6,847 nucleotides of DNA from an uncultured bacterium (GTDB lineage Bacteria; Cyanobacteriota; Vampirovibrionia; Gastranaerophilales; Gastranaerophilaceae), in assembly GCA_949288685.1 (NCBI GenBank), contig CASELB010000025.1:1-6847 (forward strand), in the 5' to 3' direction. Position 1 is the stretch's first letter. Each line of letters begins with the position of its first letter. Of the stretch, positions 1-5,525 are shown in pieces. Under the pieces are notes generated by a model. The model saw nothing but the letters and a program-made list of their open reading frames with translations. It made no database searches and was not told the DNA's origin. The translations under genes and the position numbers were made by a program.

Positions 1-86
1 GAGGAATGTCCGAGAGGTTTAAGGTGCAGATCTCGAAAATCTGTGTGGGGGAAACTCCACCGTGGGTTCAAATCCCACTTCCTCCG
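1..86 (+). tRNA. tRNA-Ser, anticodon CGA (5' end one base short)
   Basis: This is a class II tRNA with a long variable arm. The acceptor stem pairs GAGGAA at 1-6 (its first G lies just outside the window) with TTCCTCC at 79-85, and the discriminator base is G86. The anticodon stem CAGAT/ATCTG (27-31/39-43) encloses the loop CTCGAAA, so the anticodon is CGA at 34-36, which reads the serine codon UCG. The variable arm at 45-60 forms a six-pair stem (one G-U) closed by a GAAA-type loop. The T arm at 62-78 has stem GTGGG/CCCAC and loop TTCAAAT. The 3' CCA is not encoded, because GTT follows the discriminator, so it must be added after transcription. The promoter lies outside the window. No duplicated copy of the tRNA 3' end was seen downstream, so there is no sign that it served here as an integration site. 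Confidence 0.97.
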
Positions 87-152
87 GTTTAATTGTAAAT
101 ATTTTGTAATAAAACGCAATTTTTCCCTTCCTGTAGTTTTTTATACATATAC

Positions 153-158
153 GGGGGG
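153..158 (+). promoter_or_regulatory. G-rich candidate ribosome binding site of the 224-aa gene
   Basis: A run of six G followed by AAT lies directly before the ATG at 162. Bases of this run can pair with the CCUCC of the 16S rRNA tail, but the spacing to the start codon is only about 3 bases, which is shorter than usual. It is the only SD-like element near this start. It is distinctive because the surrounding sequence is AT-rich. Confidence 0.4.
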
Positions 159-161
159 AAT

Positions 162-836
162 ATGAATATTTCAGGTATAGGAAAATCATTATATAGTTTT
201 CTAAAGATTGGCTGTAATGGTGGCACAAAGACCTTAAAGAAGGTTCAGCCGGAAGAATTGTTTTGTAACAAAATTTGGGCTAAAGGAGTTGATGAAAGTA
301 TCCTTAGGCAATCAACAAGAGAATCTGTATCACTTCACGGGCATTTAAATGGAATTAATCATCATTTTATACGTAGCCCTCGCCCCGAAGCAATGGATGA
401 AGTTTTTGCGTTCACAAAACAAACGCCAAGAGATATGATTGCGCAAACAGATATTGAATTTAAGTGTTTAAAACCGACTGATAAATCAATGAGAGTTGTG
501 CGTTGTATAGGTGAAAAGCCTGACTTCTTTTCTGAATATCCGCTCTACCTCAAGCGCACTCAGATAAAAAAGGGTGATATTATTGATATGAAAGAGTACG
601 CATACGCTACTCCGGATGTTTCTTATGCCAGAGTGTATTTAACAAACAACAAAGGCATTCTTTATGATATAGATATTCCATCAGGTGCAAGAGTATCAAG
701 GCGCGGGGATGAAGTCGTATTTCCAAGAAGCTCAAGATTTGAGTGTCTTGATGTAAAACATATTAAAGATGCTGATAATGATTACAGGGAAATTAAGTTA
801 AGATATATCCTGCCGTCTGAACCGTGGAGAAAATAA
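162..836 (+). CDS. Hypothetical protein with a possible diverged ADP-ribosyltransferase fold
   Basis: This 224-residue protein has no signal peptide or clear membrane segment. I do not recognise the first ~100 residues. Residues ~108-215 resemble the core of toxin-type (R-S-E) ADP-ribosyltransferases. A strand with R114 (VVRC, where the family has an lyRG-like motif) comes first. Next is a K-x-GD-I turn (137-141), then YAYATPD (146-152) followed by A156 at the place of the usual F-x-STS-x-D-x-x-x-A element. After that come a hydrophobic strand ILYDIDIPSGA (166-176) and EVVFPRSSRF (184-193), which matches the E-V-L-L-P-R-G-[ST]-K-F consensus around the catalytic glutamate. On this reading E184 would be catalytic. 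The first Glu of the ExE motif is replaced by G182 and the STS serines by Y148-A149-T150, so activity or target specificity may differ, or activity may be lost. The fold call is inferred from pattern matching only. The gene starts 75 bases after the tRNA and ends 6 bases from the convergent pnuC-like gene. It has no adjacent partner such as an immunity protein. ATG162 is chosen for the G-rich run just upstream. Confidence 0.85.
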   Translation: MNISGIGKSLYSFLKIGCNGGTKTLKKVQPEELFCNKIWAKGVDESILRQSTRESVSLHGHLNGINHHFIRSPRPEAMDEVFAFTKQTPRDMIAQTDIEFKCLKPTDKSMRVVRCIGEKPDFFSEYPLYLKRTQIKKGDIIDMKEYAYATPDVSYARVYLTNNKGILYDIDIPSGARVSRRGDEVVFPRSSRFECLDVKHIKDADNDYREIKLRYILPSEPWRK

Positions 837-842
837 ATATAA

Positions 843-1565
843 TTATTTCTTTTGACTTTCCTCTTCTAATTCGCGGTGCCATTTAATGTAGAAATAAATG
901 CCCAGTATAAAGTATACGGTCCACATTACAATTGTTGAATAAACTTTTTGACCGTGCAATGCAACTTTTAACCACATGATTATAGAAAGGGCGTTAACTA
1001 TAATCCAGACACCCCACTGTTCAATACATCGTCTTACTGTTAAATACATACCGATAAGAGATAAAACAGTAGTAATGCCATCAATTACGGGACTTGGATC
1101 GTGCAAAAGTTTTAAAATAAATATAGCACCGGCGCTTGCCATTAGTGCTGCAATAGAAAGGTTAAGTGTTTCTTCAAAACCAAGACTGGTTTTGTAAATT
1201 TCCTGTGTTTTCCATTTTAAATGCTCACTCCATTTAATAATACCGATAATTTGCATCGGTATATAATATCCTGCATAAAGTAGCATATTACCATATAAAG
1301 CATTCTTAAATGATAAATACACATAAAATCCTGAACCGAGTAATCCAAAGAAATAACAGGAAATTTTACCCTTTCCGGCAATGAATGTATACAATATTCC
1401 GCAACAGGCTGATATAACTGCAGGATAGCTGTCATTAAATAAAACGGCATTTGTTCCTATTATGCAAAAGACAAATATGAGCCCTATAATCTCCCAGATA
1501 CTCCATCCATGCAGCTCCATTTTTACGAAATGTTTAGTTTCTTTAAAAACAGTTTTACTTTTCAT
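843..1565 (-). CDS. pnuC: PnuC-family nicotinamide riboside (or related vitamin) transporter
   Basis: This 240-residue inner-membrane protein has about seven or eight hydrophobic helices, at roughly 23-42, 47-64, 68-88, 92-110, 133-153, 158-176, 183-200 and 208-228. PnuC proteins carry nicotinamide riboside into the cell by facilitated diffusion, and phosphorylation inside traps it for NAD synthesis. Family features visible are the W-x-x-W-x-x-V-N signature with a following aromatic residue (W184, W187, N191, W198), the preceding D-x-x-T-x-x-S segment with a basic end (D162, T165, S169, R178-R179), and a G-x-x-x-W element after helix 4 (G108, W112). Length is typical. Related PnuT and PnuX carry thiamine or riboflavin; sequence alone does not exclude them, and no thiamine or FMN riboswitch is visible in the 25-base upstream gap. 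No SD sequence precedes ATG1565. The second Met (residue 16) is an alternative start just before the first helix and also lacks one. The gene is divergent from the 345-aa gene. Confidence 0.9.
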   Translation of the reverse strand: MKSKTVFKETKHFVKMELHGWSIWEIIGLIFVFCIIGTNAVLFNDSYPAVISACCGILYTFIAGKGKISCYFFGLLGSGFYVYLSFKNALYGNMLLYAGYYIPMQIIGIIKWSEHLKWKTQEIYKTSLGFEETLNLSIAALMASAGAIFILKLLHDPSPVIDGITTVLSLIGMYLTVRRCIEQWGVWIIVNALSIIMWLKVALHGQKVYSTIVMWTVYFILGIYFYIKWHRELEEESQKK

Positions 1566-1582
1566 TACTATTGTTATCTAAT
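1554..1582 (+). promoter_or_regulatory. Candidate promoter of the 345-aa membrane protein gene
   Basis: TTTACT at 1554-1559 (4/6 to the -35 consensus) and TCTAAT at 1577-1582 (5/6 to the -10 consensus) are separated by 17 bases. Transcription would start near 1589-1591, at or next to the ATG at 1591. The -35 box lies inside the start of the divergent pnuC-like gene. AT-rich DNA yields such matches easily, so support is moderate at best. Confidence 0.4.
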
Positions 1583-1590
1583 AAAAATAG

Positions 1591-2628
1591 ATGAAAGTAA
1601 ATCTTTTTAATCAAAATATTTATAAAAACAAATATTTTCTTAAAGGATTGGAGCTTGCAGCGAATAACGGTGCACTCTTTGTAGCAGGATCAACTTTAAC
1701 CCTATCAACAATAGTAAGACCGTTATCAATTCTTGCTACGCCCAAAACTGATAAAGAAAATAAAAAGTTTGCACTTATAAAATCGCTTGCCTCTTCGGCA
1801 GGAGGATATCTGTTAATAATGGCAGCGTCTATTCCGGTCGCAAGAAGTGTAAAAAAAATTGATAAAAATCCTTTTAAATACCTTACCCCTAAAGCGATAG
1901 AAAATCTAGGAAGAGGTAAAGCAAATATTACTGACTCAAAAACATACCAGTTTTCAACACAGTTATTTAAATTAGGGTTGGGAATAGCAATGGCAACGCC
2001 TAAATCCATTTTTACAAATATGCTGATTTCCCCTTTTTTAGCTTTGAATAATAAAATGAAGCGAAAACCGCATAAAAGTATTATAAACAATAAAGAAAAC
2101 AGTGAGGATAAAGAGTTAACATTTAAAGGTAAAGATTCAATTTTAAAAAATGAACCGCTAACACGTGGTATAGCTGCAATACTTAATACTCCATGTATAC
2201 AAAAATTTTCCGAACGATTGAAAGACAGCAACTTTGCAATGCATATAATGGCTTTAACTGATACTATTTCGACGTTAACCTTAATTGATCAGGTAAACAG
2301 AAATAAGCATCTTAATAAGGACAGAAAACGAGTTTTAAACTATAATTCGGCATTAGCAACCGGATTAAGTATAGGCTGCAGCTATACTGTTGATGCCGCG
2401 CTTGATGGTGCAACGGAAAGATTTGTAAAGAAATTTGCTGAAGTTAATAAAAATTCACCTAAACTCGGGAAATATCTTGAAGGTATAAAAATTGCAAAAC
2501 CAACTATTATTTTGGGAATAACATACTACGGGATAATTCCGCTTATATCAACTTTTCTCGCCGAAAGAATAGATAATGCTGGTCATAAGAAAAGTAAGCC
2601 CGCAAATACCCCAAATTCGTCTACTTAA
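1591..2628 (+). CDS. Membrane protein of unknown function, probably lineage-restricted
   Basis: I cannot assign a function to this 345-residue protein. It begins with a short polar amphipathic stretch. Hydrophobic, small-residue-rich segments follow at about 27-49, 66-84, 125-150, 251-270 and 304-324, so it is probably an integral inner-membrane protein. The segments are separated by basic, Lys/Asn-rich linkers. The 155-190 linker is strongly hydrophilic and contains TFKGK. A second moderately hydrophobic helix lies at 215-233. There is no signal peptide with a cleavage site and no catalytic motif I recognise. The pattern (AANNGALFVAG near the N-terminus, then RPLSILATP and DKENKK) resembles a protein type I associate with gut Gastranaerophilales, which is recollection rather than a search result. 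ATG1591 is the earliest possible start because an in-frame TAG lies immediately before it. No SD is visible and the mRNA may be leaderless. Its last 8 bases overlap the end of the convergent AsmA-like gene. Confidence 0.9.
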   Translation: MKVNLFNQNIYKNKYFLKGLELAANNGALFVAGSTLTLSTIVRPLSILATPKTDKENKKFALIKSLASSAGGYLLIMAASIPVARSVKKIDKNPFKYLTPKAIENLGRGKANITDSKTYQFSTQLFKLGLGIAMATPKSIFTNMLISPFLALNNKMKRKPHKSIINNKENSEDKELTFKGKDSILKNEPLTRGIAAILNTPCIQKFSERLKDSNFAMHIMALTDTISTLTLIDQVNRNKHLNKDRKRVLNYNSALATGLSIGCSYTVDAALDGATERFVKKFAEVNKNSPKLGKYLEGIKIAKPTIILGITYYGIIPLISTFLAERIDNAGHKKSKPANTPNSST

Positions 2629-5461
2629 TTTTTTTCAGCGCAGACAGGAAGTTGTTGTGCTCAACATCCCCGTCAACTGTAGTTAAGAATATCTGACAAT
2701 CTTTTTCATCAGCATTAATCGCCGGTATCATTTTAAGTTCGGCAGCATAATAATTAGCCTCGCTATCATTGCCGAGAGATACTTTATTGGCAAGACTATT
2801 AAGTGAGAGGTTTCTAAGGATACCGGCAACTCCCTTGTTTTTGTTTGCAAATTTAGTATAAATCCTTAACGAAGCATCTCTTGAAACCAAATCAAACCGT
2901 CCCATAATAAGACATGCAAGCTGCTCTGCCGAGGATATAATCTGCATACGGCTTACTACATTGTCTTTTATAACAAGCGTGCCGTTAATTTTATCAAAAT
3001 GACCTTCCGGTATGTTTACAATATCAAAAATAGTTGACGGACTAACCATAGCCATCGGGTTTCTGAATATAGATACGAAGTTTAGAGCGTATTCAACAAG
3101 CCCTACTTTTTCAATAGTACCGTTAAAGATTGCGAATTTTATGGTTCCGTTAAGCGCAAGTGATTTATCTGTATTAATATCAATAATACCGCTTGCTTTC
3201 CCGGTTATCTCACGTTTAAGATTAAGCAGGGCAGATGCTACTTTGTCCGAATCAATATCTTTAACGCCTAAAATAACTCTGAATAGACTTTTAGCAAGGT
3301 TACAACGCACTTTTACAGATGAATGACCGTCAGCAAAATCAAACCTGTTAGAATCAATTTTAAGTTCGCCTTCTTTGCTTAGAGAGGCTGTTGCGTGTAA
3401 GTTACCAAACTCAATATCTTTATATTTACCTTTTATAAGGTTAAACGCGGCGTGTTCAATAGCAATAATACCCGGAACAAATGTTTGAACATTGTCTTCT
3501 GCAATATCAGCATTTTCCATAGCAGACTCAGAAGCGCTTTCTGCCGCTTTCATGAAATTTTCCTGAGCTTTTTGTTCTTCGGCACTTGGAGCTTCGGTCT
3601 TAGTTTGGGCTTGAGGTGCGGCAACAGACGCCATCATTCTTTCGACATCAACATTATCAATTGTAAAATTAATATCTTTAATAATAACCGGTAAAACAAT
3701 CTGGTTTAACATAGTTCCGGTCAGCTTATATTCAGAACGCTTATATTTACCGCTAGAAGAAAGATTAAGTGTTCCGTTAGTTGTTGAAAAGCGTCCGTCA
3801 CGTATAAATAATCTTTGAGACGGAACAAATACTTTGTCAGCTCTTAATTCACCTTTCAGAACAGGAACTTTGCCTGTGTTAATCCATTCCATGTTTCCTG
3901 AAATTAACCCGCGTCTAAATAATCTTTGCCCGATTAATACATTTAAGAATTCACTTGGCAGAGGTTTTGGAACATCAAACCCAAGATTAAGAATATTATT
4001 ATTGTTTGCAATATCAACATTCCCGAAGATTGTTAATATTGGTTTAATTTTAGAATCTTTGTTAATTTCCTGTGCTATATAGTACTTGATATTTTCAATG
4101 TTTAAAATGTTACCTTTTAAGTGCATATTTGCAAGTATAGCTCTGTCATAACTTGCAGGACTAAGTGAGGCGCCTTCTATTAAGAGGTCATTGCCTGCAG
4201 CAAGTTTTGCCATATAGATTACATCAATATCATTGTACTTTGAGTAAACCTCAACACGCGTACCTGCCGGTTTATCTCCAATCATAGTTATAGAACAGCC
4301 CGCAAGTTTAGACAGATAATTTCTGGTAAAATCATCCGTCATTATAGTTTGAATAACTACTTTAGTATCAACGGATTTGTAATAATCAGTAATATTTCCG
4401 GTTAGAGAAAGAGCGTTCTTTTTATTTCCTGCGTAATAACCTTCAAAATCAGATAATGTAATTAAATCCGGCTTAATATTTATACTACCGCCTGTGACTT
4501 TTACCGGCATATCAGCAAGAGAACGAAGATTAAATGATGAGTCTTTAACTTTTATATCACCGTTGAGTCCTTTTTTGGTATACAAAAAGGAGAATTCCAC
4601 ATTACCTTTAAGATTTTTAGTTTCAGCAATAATATCACTGCCGTTATTTATAAATAAATTGGTACCGAGCAAATTTGCCCCGTCCTCAAGTCTAAAGTTT
4701 TTAGACTCAAGCAGGATTGCATATTTGTTTTCAGAAGCAATTGACTTAATTATTATTCTCGATTTATTTATGTCTAACGGACATTCTTCAATGATTAGCC
4801 TCTTTTTATCCGTATAAAACTTGTTGTTATCACTTAAAGAAATTTTTAAGTCTTTTCCGTTTTTAGAAATTATTGTGTCTATAAGAAACCGAACATGTTT
4901 AGGGTTTCTTTTTTCTTCAATAAGCATATTATGCCCGTTAAGTGTCAACTTCGTATCTTCAGAAAGTGATGCAAGAATTTTACACTCATTTATAAATAAT
5001 TTAGAATTAAAAATATCAAATTTAGTAGAGAGGAGCTTGGTTTCTTTTTTTCCTTCGTTGTTGGCAGGTAACAGTGCGGTTAATTTATCCACATCCGCAA
5101 AAATGTAATCAACGCCTAATTTTTTCAGTGTAATTTCATTTTTTAATATTTTGGAGAAGGAAATTTCACTTTCAAAGTCATTTAAAATCAGTAAATCTTC
5201 GTTTTCTTTTCTTAAAGATATTTTATCAATATCAAGCGCAAAAGCAGGTCTAAATCCTGTGTTTAAAGATATATTATCAATTGTAAGCTCTGCGCCTGTA
5301 GCTTTAAGAACCTGCTCTTCAATAAAATTAATAACAGATTTACTTGAAACAACTTTAGGAAGAATTAAAGCATAAAAAATTATAGCTAAAAATATTAAAG
5401 TAATGACTAAAATTGCTAAAAACTTAAGTAGATTTTTAACGTTCGGTTTAAAACACTTCAT
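2621..5461 (-). CDS. AsmA-like inner-membrane-anchored envelope protein
   Basis: This 946-residue protein has one N-terminal membrane helix (about 11-34) behind a short Lys-rich cytoplasmic tail, and then a very long, beta-rich periplasmic part. AsmA/TamB-type proteins form hydrophobic grooves that bridge inner and outer membranes and are linked to phospholipid transport or outer-membrane biogenesis, so this implies a diderm cell. Family features include the conserved opening after the anchor (SVINFIEEQVLKATGAELTI, about 42-61), many short repeated beta-strand units of the kind L-x-G-x-[ILV], and an AsmA-like C-terminal segment at about 690-880 (NGTIKFAIFNGTIEKVGL at 771-788, then YALNFVSIFR). 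An Ala/Glu/Gln-rich, low-complexity linker at 612-655 separates the N-terminal two thirds from the C-terminal domain. ATG5461 is preceded by a strong SD. The gene appears monocistronic and shares a symmetric divergent promoter region with the WG-repeat gene. The specific cargo and subfamily cannot be told from sequence; I am confident only of the broad AsmA-like class. Confidence 0.9.
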   Translation of the reverse strand: MKCFKPNVKNLLKFLAILVITLIFLAIIFYALILPKVVSSKSVINFIEEQVLKATGAELTIDNISLNTGFRPAFALDIDKISLRKENEDLLILNDFESEISFSKILKNEITLKKLGVDYIFADVDKLTALLPANNEGKKETKLLSTKFDIFNSKLFINECKILASLSEDTKLTLNGHNMLIEEKRNPKHVRFLIDTIISKNGKDLKISLSDNNKFYTDKKRLIIEECPLDINKSRIIIKSIASENKYAILLESKNFRLEDGANLLGTNLFINNGSDIIAETKNLKGNVEFSFLYTKKGLNGDIKVKDSSFNLRSLADMPVKVTGGSINIKPDLITLSDFEGYYAGNKKNALSLTGNITDYYKSVDTKVVIQTIMTDDFTRNYLSKLAGCSITMIGDKPAGTRVEVYSKYNDIDVIYMAKLAAGNDLLIEGASLSPASYDRAILANMHLKGNILNIENIKYYIAQEINKDSKIKPILTIFGNVDIANNNNILNLGFDVPKPLPSEFLNVLIGQRLFRRGLISGNMEWINTGKVPVLKGELRADKVFVPSQRLFIRDGRFSTTNGTLNLSSSGKYKRSEYKLTGTMLNQIVLPVIIKDINFTIDNVDVERMMASVAAPQAQTKTEAPSAEEQKAQENFMKAAESASESAMENADIAEDNVQTFVPGIIAIEHAAFNLIKGKYKDIEFGNLHATASLSKEGELKIDSNRFDFADGHSSVKVRCNLAKSLFRVILGVKDIDSDKVASALLNLKREITGKASGIIDINTDKSLALNGTIKFAIFNGTIEKVGLVEYALNFVSIFRNPMAMVSPSTIFDIVNIPEGHFDKINGTLVIKDNVVSRMQIISSAEQLACLIMGRFDLVSRDASLRIYTKFANKNKGVAGILRNLSLNSLANKVSLGNDSEANYYAAELKMIPAINADEKDCQIFLTTVDGDVEHNNFLSALKKIK

Positions 5462-5470
5462 AAAGCAAAC

Positions 5471-5480
5471 ATCCTCTCCT
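5471..5480 (-). promoter_or_regulatory. Strong Shine-Dalgarno of the AsmA-like gene
   Basis: Read on the minus strand this is AGGAGAGGAT, which contains two overlapping SD-like cores (AGGAG and GAGGA), about 9-15 bases before ATG5461. It fixes the start of the AsmA-like gene. It contrasts with the divergent gene, which has no SD at all. Confidence 0.8.
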
Positions 5481-5488
5481 AGAAAAAA

Positions 5489-5497
5489 ATTATAGCA
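5489..5497 (-). promoter_or_regulatory. Extended -10 promoter element of the AsmA-like gene
   Basis: On the minus strand this reads TGCTATAAT, a perfect extended -10 (TGN plus TATAAT). Transcription would start near 5482 and give a leader of about 20 bases that begins just at the SD. The hexamer at the -35 distance (GATAGC on the minus strand, 5512-5517) is poor, as is common with extended -10 promoters. Confidence 0.65.
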
Positions 5498-5515
5498 TAA
5501 AAAAATTTTATGCTA
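5493..5515. repeat. Perfect 10-bp inverted repeat between divergent genes
   Basis: TAGCATAAAA at 5493-5502 and its exact reverse complement TTTTATGCTA at 5506-5515 flank an AAA spacer. Because both neighbouring genes start here, it cannot be a terminator of either. Its outer ends contribute TGCTA to the extended -10 element in each direction, so it is either the core of a symmetric bidirectional promoter or an operator covering both promoters. Confidence 0.85.
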
Positions 5516-5519
5516 TCAT
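5511..5519 (+). promoter_or_regulatory. Extended -10 promoter element of the WG-repeat gene
   Basis: TGCTATCAT is an extended -10 (TGN plus TATCAT, 5/6 to TATAAT), the mirror image of the minus-strand element apart from one base. The expected start of transcription, about 7 bases downstream, falls at or next to the ATG at 5526, implying a leaderless or nearly leaderless mRNA. The -35 position (TATAGC, 5491-5496) is poor. Confidence 0.55.
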
Positions 5520-5525
5520 GCAGAT

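Noticed and set aside
91..124. AATTG/CAATT pair followed by a short T-run after the tRNA, as a terminator
   Set aside because: The stem has only 5 pairs with a 21-base loop, so it is not convincing in AT-rich sequence.
142..147. TATACA as the -10 box of the 224-aa gene
   Set aside because: It matches only 4 of 6 positions, has no credible -35 at proper spacing, and read-through from the tRNA promoter is equally possible.
19..228. Minus-strand 69-aa reading frame ending in a GFEPTV-like stretch
   Set aside because: It is the antisense of tRNA-Ser; such tRNA-derived peptides are a well-known false call in bacterial annotation.
1..836. tRNA-Ser as an integration site with the 224-aa gene as mobile cargo
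   Set aside because: No integrase, no direct repeat of the tRNA 3' end, and no transposon ends are visible in the window.
831..848. AAATAA/TTATTT inverted repeat at the convergent ends of the 224-aa and pnuC-like genes
   Set aside because: The 6-bp stem is all A-T and has no T-run of note; it is too weak to call an intrinsic terminator.
1620..2231. Minus-strand 203-aa reading frame inside the 345-aa gene
   Set aside because: It is wholly antisense to a better supported gene, has no recognisable motif, and its hydrophobic look follows from the complement of the membrane-protein codons.
4568..4591. 8-bp inverted repeat TCCTTTTT/AAAAAGGA inside the AsmA-like gene
   Set aside because: It is mid-coding, AT-rich, explained by Lys/Thr codons, and has no nearby start, stop or second copy.
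3012..5375. Several plus-strand open frames of 74-107 codons within the AsmA-like gene
   Set aside because: They lie antisense to one continuous 946-codon gene, show no motifs, and are expected by chance in AT-rich DNA of this length.
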